DNA of 64,000 nt from Vulcanimicrobiota bacterium (GCA_023447635.1 JAEXNA010000254.1:43676-107675), one strand, 5' to 3'. Numbered from the stretch's first letter, positions 26,463 to 35,220 are shown. A program made the numbers and translations. The notes: a model not told the origin generated them from the sequence alone.

Positions 26463-27167
26463 CTAGGTCCGGCTTAGCGCTACGGTTTGATAAAAGTTGT
26501 GGAACTCGGGATCGTCGAGACCGCCCTGGACCGCACCGGGGACCGCCTGCCAGCCCTCACCGATGATCGGCTCGCCTTCCGTCAGGACACCTCCCCTGGC
26601 CAGTCGGTCGATCAGGTGGTCCAGCGGGCGCTGGGTCTCGGCGATTTCGGATTCTGCTACTTCGTGCACGGTCAGGTCGGGGCGACCAAACTTGCGTAGA
26701 CCGCGTGTGCTCAGTTGCCGTCCACCGTCGCCGTTAGGTGCGCTCAGCGTGGTCACGTGATCGAACGGGTTGAAGGTCTCGTTCGAGATCCATTCGGCCG
26801 GGCCGTACCAGGTCTGCGTGATCGGGTCGTAGACCGCCACCGCGCCGTGACGCAGCAGCGATCCCATCACGGTCAGGCTGTCTTTCAGGTACTGCAGCGA
26901 CTCGTGCTGCATCAGGGAGCCGTGCAGGGCGACCGCCAGCGGCGACGCTTCCACCGCTTCGGCCAGTTTGGGACGCTCTTCGCGCAGCTTCTCCCAACTC
27001 CGGCCAGAGCGAAAGTGCGCGGCCGGCATCGCCGTGATCTCCATCAGAGAGGGGATCTCGTGATCCTCTTCTAGCTTGTTGATCACTTCCTGGTCCAGGA
27101 AGGCGGCGTAGAAGATGTAAGGTTTTTGCGTGTAGGGCTCGGTGTGCTCGAGAATCCAGTCGGACAT
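26463..27167 (-). CDS. Soluble protein of unknown function
   Basis: About 234 residues from the ATG at 27167 (MSDWILEHTEPYTQKPYIFY); the open frame runs back to 27248 without a better start. There is no signal peptide or membrane helix. The sequence contains ALHGSLMQHESLQYLKDSLT, then VMGSLLRHGAVAVYDPITQT and WYGPAEWISNETFNPFDH, which read like an ordered alpha/beta domain. No catalytic pattern is obvious. It stops directly at the shared terminator and appears to be transcribed alone. I do not recognise the family. Confidence 0.72.
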   Translation of the reverse strand: MSDWILEHTEPYTQKPYIFYAAFLDQEVINKLEEDHEIPSLMEITAMPAAHFRSGRSWEKLREERPKLAEAVEASPLAVALHGSLMQHESLQYLKDSLTVMGSLLRHGAVAVYDPITQTWYGPAEWISNETFNPFDHVTTLSAPNGDGGRQLSTRGLRKFGRPDLTVHEVAESEIAETQRPLDHLIDRLARGGVLTEGEPIIGEGWQAVPGAVQGGLDDPEFHNFYQTVALSRT

Positions 27168-27321
27168 CCGTCGCCGTTTGCCCGCCACCCCGCCGCCTCC
27201 TCTATCGCGGTCCGATTGGGCCAGCACGCGGGGCGGGATAAACACCAAGCCTCCATCGCGTCCCTATTGGGGACGCGCGGGCGACTCCAGGAGTTCGGTG
27301 GGATAGCTCAAAGGGAAACGG

Positions 27322-28005
27322 ATGAGAGTGCTTCGCGTTTTGCTGGTCGTTCTTCTGCTGTTCACGGCCGCCCAGGCCGACTTCACGGCCAGCCCCAGTC
27401 AGAGGGTGTCGGTGGCGATCAGCACAGGAGACGTTAAGGGGTTGGCGCGTCTACTCGACCAGGATCCTTCTGTGATGAACGTGGCTGGCTCTGCCCGAAC
27501 TCTTCCTCCCATCTTTACCCTGATGAGCGTCAAGGTCGACGACAAGATCCTCGACGAGGTGTTCCGTCACCGCTTCGACCTGAACCAGACGGTGGACGGG
27601 AACACTCCCCTGACCCTGGGCATCTCGAGCGGGAACCTCCCGGCGGTTCGCCGCCTTCTGCAGGCGGGGGCCCGCACCGACACCAAAACCGAGATGGGCT
27701 ACACACCTCTCTACCTGGCTGTGTCGCAGGCCATCGGTGGCAACGCTGCGGGTCGCGACATGGTCCGTCTGCTGCTCCAGGAAGGCGCCGACCCGAACGT
27801 GCTTGCCAAAAACGGCAGCCCCCCCCTGGCCGCTGTCGTTGCGGCTTCCGCTCAGAACGACGCCAGGGCAGCAGAACTGGCCCGCGTCCTGATTCAGGGC
27901 GGGGCGAAGCCCGACCCGGATGTCGTGATCCAGGGGAAAAAACTGAAGCTCTCGGCCATCTCGAAGCCGGGACCGAAGACCGCCGCCGCTCTGCGCGCTC
28001 GATAG
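27322..28005 (+). CDS. Exported ankyrin-repeat protein
   Basis: A 227-residue protein with AAGGGA before the ATG and a signal peptide at about residues 1-19 (MRVLRVLLVVLLLFTAAQA). Ankyrin repeats follow: VDGNTPLTLGISSGNLPAVRRLL, MGYTPLYLAVSQAIGG with DMVRLLLQEGADPN, and NGSPPLAAVVAASAQ with ELARVLIQGGAKPD, plus a weaker first repeat. Ankyrin repeats bind partner proteins; here binding would occur in the periplasm or outside the cell. It is convergent with the pilin cassette. The partner is unknown. A second exported ankyrin gene occurs at 39472. Confidence 0.88.
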   Translation: MRVLRVLLVVLLLFTAAQADFTASPSQRVSVAISTGDVKGLARLLDQDPSVMNVAGSARTLPPIFTLMSVKVDDKILDEVFRHRFDLNQTVDGNTPLTLGISSGNLPAVRRLLQAGARTDTKTEMGYTPLYLAVSQAIGGNAAGRDMVRLLLQEGADPNVLAKNGSPPLAAVVAASAQNDARAAELARVLIQGGAKPDPDVVIQGKKLKLSAISKPGPKTAAALRAR

Positions 28006-28029
28006 AACCCTGGCTTTGGCCGCAAGGCC

Positions 28030-28776
28030 TCAGTAGCGAGGGCAGACCATGAAGTGCATCCCGACCGTATCCACCTTGCCCGTCTGGGTTCGCGAATAGG
28101 TGCGGATTTTGACCTCGAGCAGACGGGTGTTGGCGTGGATATCGGCCGGCTCGGCCGAGGTTTCCGAAGGATTCTGGTTGCTGGTCGTATAGGCCCGGGA
28201 GTCGTCGAGGCGGACAAAGCGAACAGAAAATCCGTCGCCGTCGCTCATCGCCAACGGTTGACTCTTGCCATCGGTAAGCTTGGCCCCCGGTCGCACCACG
28301 TTGCGCAGAATCACCGTCTTCTCGGCTCCCTTCGGAATCGCGTAGGGATCGGCCGCGCTGATCAGCGGATACGGCATGGGGTCCCTGGGATATTCGGTCC
28401 AACGAGTCAGGACCCCGACTTCGGAGCTCTCTCCGTCCTCGAGCAGATAGTGGGCCCAGCCCATCCAGTCCGGCGTCCCCTGGGCATCGATGGCCGAGTG
28501 GCCGTCTTTCCCTCGAGCCGTGACCAGGGTCAGACTGGGTAGCTCGCCATTTCGCACGCGAATGGCGCCAAGAGCCGTCTCTTTGAGCTCGTTCCGTAGC
28601 CGTTCCGCGCCCAGACTCAGGTCGCGAGAGATCAGCAACGACGACGCCTGCAGACCGATCATGTGGTTGGCCGCGACGAACAGGGCCGAGACCAGACCCA
28701 GCAGAGCGATCGTCAGCATACTGGCCACCAGCACTTCGACCAGGGTGAAACCGCGACGTTGGAAGGCTCTTCTCAT
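28030..28776 (-). CDS. PilW-like minor pseudopilin (cassette 1)
   Basis: About 248 residues from the ATG at 28776, which overlaps the upstream gene's TGA as ATGA; an ATG six bases earlier is possible. The prepilin N-terminus is FQRRGFTLVEVLVASM, with the prepilin-peptidase cut between Gly and Phe and the conserved Glu5. The hydrophobic helix continues to about residue 35. The globular part contains DLSLGAERLRNELKETALGAI and ends near YSRTQTGKVDTVGMHF. Such proteins sit at the tip of type IV pili or type II secretion pseudopili. It is the third gene of the cassette 29267-28773-28030. Confidence 0.85.
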   Translation of the reverse strand: MRRAFQRRGFTLVEVLVASMLTIALLGLVSALFVAANHMIGLQASSLLISRDLSLGAERLRNELKETALGAIRVRNGELPSLTLVTARGKDGHSAIDAQGTPDWMGWAHYLLEDGESSEVGVLTRWTEYPRDPMPYPLISAADPYAIPKGAEKTVILRNVVRPGAKLTDGKSQPLAMSDGDGFSVRFVRLDDSRAYTTSNQNPSETSAEPADIHANTRLLEVKIRTYSRTQTGKVDTVGMHFMVCPRY

Positions 28777-29270
28777 TTCCATACCGGCACCTGCAGCACA
28801 AGGTGGCGATTGTCACCCTTATAGTAGACCTGGGTAAACTCCCCGTAGGGGGGATCCTCGCCTTCGCCTTCTGCCCAGCTGATGACCAGGCTTACGACAT
28901 CGCTGGACCGAGTGTTGTCCAGGCCCACGAACGAACCGTTTTTCAGATGCCACTGTACGTGGTAGGTGGCCGACTGTTGGCGGCCATCGGTCCACACGTC
29001 GTAGCTCACCGTCTGCCACTCTCCGGCCTTGCCGCCTCCGCTCAAGCCCCAGCTTCGAGGGGCCCGCCGCCCGTACTGGTGGGCCTGGACTTCTTCGAGC
29101 AGGCTGTCGCCGGTAAAGTCGGCCAGGTAGAGCGCCTGGCTATGGACAGATTCGCGCGCGCTCACCTCGTAGACGGTGAAAAACGCGAGCGAGGCGTAGA
29201 GCAGCAGAAAGGCCGCTACCAGAACCTCGATGATGGTAAAGCCCCTTGAGGCGAACTCCGTACGTTTCAC
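28773..29270 (-). CDS. PilV-like minor pseudopilin (cassette 1)
   Basis: A 165-residue protein from GTG 29270, with GAGGTGG just upstream and a GTGA overlap with the stop of the 1013-aa gene. The prepilin signal is EFASRGFTIIEVLVAAF, again with Gly-Phe cut and Glu5. The soluble part includes LLEEVQAHQYG and a beta-rich end (YYKGDNRHLVLQVPVWK). The open frame extends upstream to 29534 but that region belongs to the preceding gene. It corresponds in order and size to the 53044-53502 gene of the second cassette. Confidence 0.85.
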   Translation of the reverse strand: MKRTEFASRGFTIIEVLVAAFLLLYASLAFFTVYEVSARESVHSQALYLADFTGDSLLEEVQAHQYGRRAPRSWGLSGGGKAGEWQTVSYDVWTDGRQQSATYHVQWHLKNGSFVGLDNTRSSDVVSLVISWAEGEGEDPPYGEFTQVYYKGDNRHLVLQVPVWK

Positions 29271-32200
29271 AATCCACCTCGCACTTCGCTGGCCAGACGG
29301 GGGCGCCATAGTCCGATCGGGTAGGCGCTGTCGGGAGTCTCGTTGTAAGTCGTGTCCGCCGTTCGGGTTCTCCAGGCCGCGTTGGCCGTTTTGGGCAGGG
29401 CCAGACTGGCCTGGGTAAAGGCGGGGTAGTACAGCAGGCGCTGACCGCGAACGGTGCCTTGCAAACTGACGGCCGCTCCGACGGTATCCTGAGCCTCGAG
29501 CGTGATCTTGCCCTGGGCCAGGAAGAATCCGCACGCCAGCGGCGTTCTCTCTCCCATCCCGTTCCGGCTACCGACCGTCAACTCACCGCCCGAGTAGACC
29601 AGCGCCCCCGAGCACTCTTGCAGAATCGACTTCCGTCCATAGTCCGCTCGAGATTCGGCCCGCTGGGCCTGAGTCCAAAAGTCGGTCATGGAGCGAGTCA
29701 GCGTATCGACCTCTTTGGGCGCGGTATCTTGCAGATCTTTTTTGCGCTGCTCTAATTTGTAGGTTTGGTTGGCGATCTTCTCCATCAGTTTGCTGAGCAG
29801 CGTCCCGTAGGAGGTCGCGGGGATAGGGCTGGGGTCGGTGACGAGAGTGATCCAGCCCGACATCGTGGTCAGCAGAAGTTTGTTGGCGAAATCGTCCATC
29901 TGATTGGTTCCCACCAACTTCAGACGTCGGGCTACAGCAGCTTTCGCCGCGTCCGGAGCCACCGACAGGGTGTAGGCGTTCGGCCCGTTCTTTTTCGCTA
30001 ACTCCACGGCCGCCGGTTTGGCCAGGACCGGCGCTTTGCCCTCGCCGCCCTTGCCCCACCAGTCGGCGTGGGTCAGCAGGTTCTCTCCCAGTTCGGCGTT
30101 CAGGGTCGGGGCATAGATGTAGCTTAGCCCACGGAACACCTCGACGTTCATGTTGGGGATGTTCTGCGGGATCACGAAGGGGATCTCGAGCGGGATGATC
30201 CATTCGAAGGCGGTGGCGTAGCGCGCGATGTAGGGCAGTCGGGCGTGGAACGGTCCGTCAACCTTGGCCAGATTAGGGGCGACCTCGTTCAAGAGTTGGC
30301 GGAAGAACCGGGAGCTCAGCGGTGCCAGTTCCTGGCTCGGCCGCCCGTCGGCAGCGATCGACTTCAGCTGATCGGCTCCCACTCCCGGTACGACTCCGTG
30401 GGGCAAGATGACGTCTCCCCTGGCTAGCAGTCCGCCGGTCAGGCCGTGCAGCGCGCCCATCGGTCCTCCCACCATGATCGAGCCGCTCTGCGGGTTGCCG
30501 GCCCCCTGGAAGCGCCCCTCGACCACCAGGGTAGCGCCCTCTTCCAGGACCACCACGCCGCTGGCGTCCGAGCCGTTTCCGTAAGGGCCGCCAGCGGCCA
30601 TCGTCAGGTCTCCAGCCACCACCAGACTGGCTCCGCGACCCACCCACAGGTCGCCCCGAATCTCGAGGCTGCGATCGTAGTAGAAGGTCCGGCCCGCAGG
30701 CACGTTCCAGGAAGCGCGGGTGGTCGCCTTACGGTCGCCGAAGTCCCACTCTTGCTCCTTACCGTACTGTCCGAACAAGGTCACACTGACCTCGTCTCCC
30801 AAAGCTTTCCGCACGCTGTCCAGATCGCCGGCGAACAGGCTACCGACAAACTTGACCAGCCCGCTGAAGGCCTGATTGTAGGCCCAGTAGTCGCAGCCTT
30901 TTTCATCCATCCGGTAGCCCGATTTGACCCACTCCTGCTCGCCCTGGCGGGAGGCCGGGATCGGGGTCTGCCCCTCGATCCAGCCAGAGAGCAAGAGCAC
31001 TTCGGTCAGGGTCGTATTGATGGGGGTGATGATGATCATCACGGCGGTTTCCGCCACCCCGACCGCGACCTTGGCTCCGATCACGGCAAGCTTGGCCACC
31101 TCCAGGGCGGCTTCGGCCGGGTACTTGGCGATACAGCACCAGGGGCTACTCCAACTGCAGTCGCACAGGTCGTCAACCCATTTGCGGGCGTCCTCGAGCT
31201 TATCGATGGCGACGTCCAGCGCTTCGATCGCCTTGTCCAGCGCCTCGATCGCTTTCATGAAGGTCGCCATCACGGAACGGGCTTTCTGGGCCACCTCGCC
31301 GAGGTTGCCGTCGGGGGGCGACGGGATGTGGAAAATCACCGTGTACATGATCCCCAGCTGTTTTTTGAAACCGGGGATGGAAGGTAGCCAGAAGTTTTGC
31401 GCCCCCTGGATGCTCAGCCGTTCTCGCATCGCGCTGGTAACCGCCGCGCCGGAAAAGAAGAGACCCAGGGTGTCGTCGGCGTTGACCCGCTCGTGCAACA
31501 TGGCGCTGGGGTTCGTGGCGGCAGCTCGGTCGCGGGCGGCCGACATGAAGGTGGCGACCTGGCGACTGAGCAGGTTACGGTATGGGACGGGATCGACGGC
31601 CGCGACGCCGTTGTAGTTGCCGTCCGAGGCCAGGGCAACCGCGGCGGTTCCGCCCTGGCCGCCCAACTGGACCGGGGCGCCCAGGAACCCGGCATGGTAC
31701 AGGAAGCCGTAGGGAAAGTTCTTGATTTCAGCACGACCGTTCGCCAGGATAAAAGGCGCGGTGCCAGAGTAGGCCTGGTCGGGTCGGGCAGAGTCGCCCA
31801 GGGCAGGGTTCAGCCACGGCTGGACCGCCTCGAAGGAAACGCTGGGCTCGCGGGTCCCACCCGCGAAGGCCATCACCGCGTACGGTAGCCCCTCGGAAAT
31901 GACGCCCAGGCGCTGCGAGCCGGTGGGCAGCTTGTACTGCACGTAACGATAGCCGGGGTAGCCGGTGACTCCGTTGCCCAGGTCGCGCCCCTGGTTCAGG
32001 TTGGGGAGCCCTTTGGCCAGGTCGTTCACGACGTTCGCGGTCTGAAGAAGGGAGCGGTCGATGCTAAGGTCGACCTCGACGTCGAGCCATTTGGGAACCA
32101 CGGGCGCCTCGTTCCCCAGGGCTGCCCAGGCCATCTCGAACTGCATCTTTTGCCGAAGGACCAGCTCGTCATGGGCGCGCAAAAGCGACTGACGCGTGAC

Positions 32201-32308
32201 GCTACCGGTAGTGAAGGCGACCATGATGATGGTCAAAATCAAGAACATGACCGCCATGGCGATCATCAGTGCCGAACCGCGCTGGTAGCGCCGTTTACCG
32301 AGCCTCAT
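29267..32308 (-). CDS. Giant PilX-like pilus-assembly protein (cassette 1)
   Basis: A 1013-residue protein. Residues 9-35 (RGSALMIAMAVMFLILTIIM) form the hydrophobic start of PilX-type minor pilins, which in their usual form are about 150-200 residues. Residues 520-640 contain a repetitive beta-solenoid-like part (SLEIRGDLWVGRGASLVVAG, VVVLEEGATLVVEGRF) resembling polymer-forming or bactofilin-like folds. After it comes a block shared with the 53499-56504 product: VAPNLAK, RLPYIARYATAFEWIIPLEI. The protein is probably exported and anchored by its N-terminal helix. Role in the pilus tip or in secretion is inferred from the cassette. The mid-region has an unusual Cys cluster (LCDCSWSSPWCC). Confidence 0.78.
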   Translation of the reverse strand: MRLGKRRYQRGSALMIAMAVMFLILTIIMVAFTTGSVTRQSLLRAHDELVLRQKMQFEMAWAALGNEAPVVPKWLDVEVDLSIDRSLLQTANVVNDLAKGLPNLNQGRDLGNGVTGYPGYRYVQYKLPTGSQRLGVISEGLPYAVMAFAGGTREPSVSFEAVQPWLNPALGDSARPDQAYSGTAPFILANGRAEIKNFPYGFLYHAGFLGAPVQLGGQGGTAAVALASDGNYNGVAAVDPVPYRNLLSRQVATFMSAARDRAAATNPSAMLHERVNADDTLGLFFSGAAVTSAMRERLSIQGAQNFWLPSIPGFKKQLGIMYTVIFHIPSPPDGNLGEVAQKARSVMATFMKAIEALDKAIEALDVAIDKLEDARKWVDDLCDCSWSSPWCCIAKYPAEAALEVAKLAVIGAKVAVGVAETAVMIIITPINTTLTEVLLLSGWIEGQTPIPASRQGEQEWVKSGYRMDEKGCDYWAYNQAFSGLVKFVGSLFAGDLDSVRKALGDEVSVTLFGQYGKEQEWDFGDRKATTRASWNVPAGRTFYYDRSLEIRGDLWVGRGASLVVAGDLTMAAGGPYGNGSDASGVVVLEEGATLVVEGRFQGAGNPQSGSIMVGGPMGALHGLTGGLLARGDVILPHGVVPGVGADQLKSIAADGRPSQELAPLSSRFFRQLLNEVAPNLAKVDGPFHARLPYIARYATAFEWIIPLEIPFVIPQNIPNMNVEVFRGLSYIYAPTLNAELGENLLTHADWWGKGGEGKAPVLAKPAAVELAKKNGPNAYTLSVAPDAAKAAVARRLKLVGTNQMDDFANKLLLTTMSGWITLVTDPSPIPATSYGTLLSKLMEKIANQTYKLEQRKKDLQDTAPKEVDTLTRSMTDFWTQAQRAESRADYGRKSILQECSGALVYSGGELTVGSRNGMGERTPLACGFFLAQGKITLEAQDTVGAAVSLQGTVRGQRLLYYPAFTQASLALPKTANAAWRTRTADTTYNETPDSAYPIGLWRPRLASEVRGGL

Positions 32309-32547
32309 CTCTCACATCCCCGACTTTCCCTTCTCATAGAGGTGCGAGGAAGCGGGCTGGAACCCTGCCACCTGGCCTACGGGGCGAAGATTTTTCTGCC
32401 CCGGCTCCCGACGCATCTGGCGAGAGAATCGTTCCCTGACCGACGCGGAGCGGAAAGTTCGAAGGCCCCTCACCTGGGTATGACGGGTTGGCTGTCGAAA
32501 GGTCCCGGCAGAGGCGCGGCTGGGAGCGCCCGAAACTGGAGGGGACG

Positions 32548-33615
32548 ATGGACGGACCGCGATCACGAGCAAGATGGGCTCGCTATCTCTTTGTAAGGCT
32601 GGGCCTGTTGCTCGCCCTGGCGGGAGCGGTTTGGGGGCAGGCCGACCGTTACGATATCGTCGAGTTCACGACTCCGCCCGGCTGGACCAAGGCGGTCGAT
32701 GACAGCGCGGCCTCCTTGAGCAGGACCGATTCCAACGGCCAGACCTACGGGGCGATCGTCGTGCTGAAGTCGCTGCCCGCAGGGGCCGATTCCCGAAAGA
32801 ACTTTCAGGTCGTATGGGATATTCTCTCTCCGGAATACGCCAGCAGCGTGGGCGCCCCGACGATGCAGCCGACCGCCAGCGAGAACGGATGGACGGTGGA
32901 AAGCGGGGTCGCGGAAGCGACAACGGACCGAGGGCCGGCGGCGTTTATGTTGGTGACGGCCACCGGTGGAGGGAAGCTGGTTAGCCTGGTCGTGCTCACC
33001 AACTCGAACGTCTATCAGGGTCAGATCGACTCCTTCATAAGCTCTCTGCGTCTGCCGAAGGTCGACGCCGTGGCGACTCGGCCAGCCGCTCCGGACGACG
33101 GAAAGGTCAGCTCCCTTCCGGGCCTCTGGGTGCTCTACACCACGGAGTCTAGCGGCGTCGTCAACGGCACGCCGATGCTGACCGGCGGATATTTCCGGCG
33201 CGAATATCTGTTGAACCAGGACGGGACCTACCGCTATCGAGCCAAAGACTGGTCGACCGGGGTCAAGGATATTCTCTACGTTCAGGAGACGGGCCGCTGG
33301 TCGGTCAGCGGCAACCAGCTAACGATCACCCCAGCCAAGGGCGCGGGAGGGTGGTGGAGCAAGACCGCGGACGGTAGAACCGTAGGCTGGGGCGCTCGTC
33401 AGAAGAACGCCGAGTACGCTCTCGAGCCCGTGACTTACACCTTCGAATTGAAGTATCTCTCGGGGATGGGAGAGACCTACCTGATCCTCAAGAGCCCACG
33501 AGCCACCGCCCGCGAGGGGCGACAGAACAGCACAGGCAGCGGCACTCACGAATACAACTTCAGCCGGCGAGATGCGTCGAAGTCACTTATTGACCCCCCT
33601 CCCGGTAGCCCCTAG
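32548..33615 (+). CDS. Secreted protein of unknown function
   Basis: A 355-residue protein from the ATG at 32548, with GGAGGGG six bases upstream; the longer frame from 32488 lacks this. A signal peptide is at about residues 1-32 (FVRLGLLLALAGAVWGQA). The first half contains VEFTTPPGWTKAVDDSAASL, and the second half PGLWVLYTT, then GGYFRREYLLNQDGTYRYRA and TGRWSVSGNQLTITPAKG, which resemble a lipocalin-like beta domain. It is transcribed away from the pilin cassette, with a 239-base gap that shows no other gene. No family assigned. Confidence 0.8.
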   Translation: MDGPRSRARWARYLFVRLGLLLALAGAVWGQADRYDIVEFTTPPGWTKAVDDSAASLSRTDSNGQTYGAIVVLKSLPAGADSRKNFQVVWDILSPEYASSVGAPTMQPTASENGWTVESGVAEATTDRGPAAFMLVTATGGGKLVSLVVLTNSNVYQGQIDSFISSLRLPKVDAVATRPAAPDDGKVSSLPGLWVLYTTESSGVVNGTPMLTGGYFRREYLLNQDGTYRYRAKDWSTGVKDILYVQETGRWSVSGNQLTITPAKGAGGWWSKTADGRTVGWGARQKNAEYALEPVTYTFELKYLSGMGETYLILKSPRATAREGRQNSTGSGTHEYNFSRRDASKSLIDPPPGSP

Positions 33616-33673
33616 ACCTGAGGTGTGGGCCCTGACGAGCCCGCGCGGAGAAGATGTCGTCCGCGACCGCCAT

Positions 33674-33702
33674 CCCAGTTTACACAATGTTCAAAAACTG
33701 GG
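33674..33702. other. Inverted repeat beside the CRP-like site
   Basis: CCCAGTTT (33674-33681) and AAACTGGG (33695-33702) form an 8-bp stem with a 13-base loop. It may be a weak terminator for the 32548 gene or part of the upstream control region of the 33752 gene. Confidence 0.4.
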
Positions 33703-33716
33703 GTGACGATAGTCAC
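33703..33716 (+). promoter_or_regulatory. CRP/FNR-type palindrome with a -10-like box placed for a leaderless start
   Basis: GTGA-N6-TCAC (33703-33716) matches the CRP-family core. The end of the site is 36 bases from the A of ATG 33752. CATGAT lies at 33740-33745, twelve bases before that A, four of six matching TATAAT. If transcription starts at the ATG, the site is centred near -42, the class II activator position. The 34094 site has the same geometry. Confidence 0.55.
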
Positions 33717-33751
33717 CGTGGGGGCAGGCCCGGCTAAGGCATGATAGGCCT

Positions 33752-33973
33752 ATGAAGAACAGCCAACGGGGCACTGCCCACCATACCCACATCAGCACTC
33801 TCTTCCGCAGCGTGAGCCAGTCGCGCGGCCGGATCGACCTGTCCTCCTTAGAAGACGACCTCGCCGATATCGAAGAACGCTACGTCCCCCGCCAGCCGCT
33901 GCGCGGGGTCGGGGAAGAACAGTGGGAGAGCCGGGCTGAAGGGCGTCGTGGCCGAGAGCGCCGAGCCGCCTAA
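33752..33973 (+). CDS. Small basic protein of unknown function, predicted leaderless mRNA
   Basis: A 73-residue protein (MKNSQRGTAHHTHIST) with an acidic middle (SSLEDDLADIEERYVP) and an Arg-rich tail. There is no signal peptide or cysteine. No convincing ribosome site precedes the ATG; the -10-like box is placed so that the message would begin at the ATG. The gene is followed by a large GC-rich hairpin. No family recognised. Its reality rests on the matched promoter geometry with the 34143 gene. Confidence 0.55.
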   Translation: MKNSQRGTAHHTHISTLFRSVSQSRGRIDLSSLEDDLADIEERYVPRQPLRGVGEEQWESRAEGRRGRERRAA

Positions 33974-34020
33974 ACCGCCTGGAGGCTCTATCGAGGCGCC
34001 TGTCGGGGGAGGGGAGGCGC

Positions 34021-34068
34021 AGAGCCCAGGGGTCGCCCGTCGGGGAGGGCGGCGACCCCTGGAGCTCT
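34021..34068 (+). terminator. Long GC-rich stem-loop between the two small genes
   Basis: CCAGGGGTCGCC (34026-34037) pairs perfectly with 34051-34062. AGAGC (34021-34025) and GCTCT (34064-34068) extend it past one bulged base, giving 17 pairs with a 13-base loop. There is no T tract, so it may be a Rho-independent terminator of atypical kind or an RNA-stabilising structure. Confidence 0.5.
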
Positions 34069-34093
34069 CTCACACCACGATCACAGCTTCTCG

Positions 34094-34107
34094 GTGACAC
34101 ATGTCAC
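34094..34107 (+). promoter_or_regulatory. Second CRP/FNR-type palindrome with the same spacing to a start codon
   Basis: GTGA-N6-TCAC (34094-34107) ends 36 bases before the A of ATG 34143, exactly as at 33703. TAGCCT at 34131-34136 occupies the -12 to -7 position relative to that A and fits TANNNT. No ribosome site is present. Confidence 0.55.
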
Positions 34108-34142
34108 TGAGGCTCGGTGCACTGGAACGGTAGCCTGCGACT

Positions 34143-34352
34143 ATGAGCAAGTATCAAGAAGCCAAATCCGAGGAGCTCGTCGCCATCTACCAGCGGGCTC
34201 ACGAAGAGCTTGCGGACCTGCAGAGCCGCTGCCCTTCCCCGCTCGACCAGAGCCCCACCGCTCACGAGATCAGGGCCGCCATCGAGCGACATCGCACGAT
34301 GATCCGCGAACTGAGACGGGCCTTGCATTCGATGCATACGGTATCACGATAG
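34143..34352 (+). CDS. Small helical protein of unknown function, predicted leaderless mRNA
   Basis: A 69-residue protein (MSKYQEAKSEELVAIYQRAH) that looks like a helical hairpin: EELADLQSRC, a Pro-rich turn (PSPLDQSPTAHE), then IRAAIERHRTMIRELRRALH. It has no signal peptide. The start has no ribosome site, consistent with a leaderless transcript. It is 31 bases upstream of the sce7726-like gene and probably forms a transcript with it. No family recognised. Confidence 0.6.
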   Translation: MSKYQEAKSEELVAIYQRAHEELADLQSRCPSPLDQSPTAHEIRAAIERHRTMIRELRRALHSMHTVSR

Positions 34353-34383
34353 ACAACGGGCCCCAGCCCTTCCGCTCTGCTTG

Positions 34384-35049
34384 ATGAAGTTTCAAGGAGC
34401 CGGCCGACGCCAGGTGGAACTCCTCGGGGTGAACGACCTCGACATCCGCCTGGCTCTGCTGACCCATCTGCAGCGGCAGCACGCCGATCAGCCGGATACG
34501 CTGATCGTGGAAGAGGTGTGTGTTCGCGGGGGCCAGTCCCGGGTCGATCTGGCGGTGGTCAACGGGCGCCTGCACGGCTATGAGATCAAGAGCCAGCGCG
34601 ACACGCTCAGTCGTTTGACCCGGCAACTCGAAGACTACCGCGCCGTGTTCGACGAACTGACGGTGGTGATCGGGCTCAAGCATCTGACCGGTGTGCTGGG
34701 CGAGATCCCGTCCTGGTGCGGGATCATCCTGGCCGAATGGGTGGACGGGCAGGTCACCCTCGAACCGTTCCGGGAGCCGGGTCGAAATCTGCACCGAGAT
34801 CCTCTAGCCCTGGCTCAGCTGCTTTGGCGAGAAGAGGCTTTGGCCGTTCTTGAACGGCACGACTGCGCCCGCGGGGTGCGCAGCAAGCCCCGCGCCGCGA
34901 TGTGGGCTCGACTGGCCGAGTCGCTGGCTCTCGAGGATCTGGCCGACGAGGTGCGCGAGGCGCTCAAGGCCCGCCGCGATATCTGGCGGGTGGCGCCCAA
35001 GCCTCGGCGACGCAAGAAGTCTCGCCGACGAGCCCCCCTGCGCCGCTAG
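34384..35049 (+). CDS. sce7726 family protein, predicted PD-(D/E)XK nuclease fold
   Basis: A 221-residue protein from ATG 34384. The sce7726 signature is clear: VEEVCVRGGQSRVDLAVVNG with Asp55, GYEIKSQRDTLSRL with Glu67 and Lys69, QLEDYRAVFDELTVVIGLKH, and IPSWCGI. Asp, Glu-x-Lys and an upstream Glu give a restriction-endonuclease-like site. Family members are found near phage and mobile elements and have no fixed role. The C-terminus is strongly basic (KPRRRKKSRRRAPLRR), which would favour nucleic-acid binding. It follows the 69-aa gene. Confidence 0.82.
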   Translation: MKFQGAGRRQVELLGVNDLDIRLALLTHLQRQHADQPDTLIVEEVCVRGGQSRVDLAVVNGRLHGYEIKSQRDTLSRLTRQLEDYRAVFDELTVVIGLKHLTGVLGEIPSWCGIILAEWVDGQVTLEPFREPGRNLHRDPLALAQLLWREEALAVLERHDCARGVRSKPRAAMWARLAESLALEDLADEVREALKARRDIWRVAPKPRRRKKSRRRAPLRR

Positions 35050-35220
35050 GCCTCCACCTCCGGGCCTCCAACTCCAGGCTGGCCCGCACGGCTTGACCTG
35101 ATGGAAACCATGCGGAAATTTTCTTTCGGAATTTTTTCCAGAGATGTCGATCCGGTTGCCTGACGAACGACTACCTGATGAAAAGGCCCGAAAGGGCAAA
35201 GAAATCCAAGGAGTCCCATC

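Noticed and set aside
27530..28816. 428-codon minus-strand open frame
   Set aside because: Overlaps the ankyrin gene and the PilW-like gene out of frame, with no prepilin or other motif.
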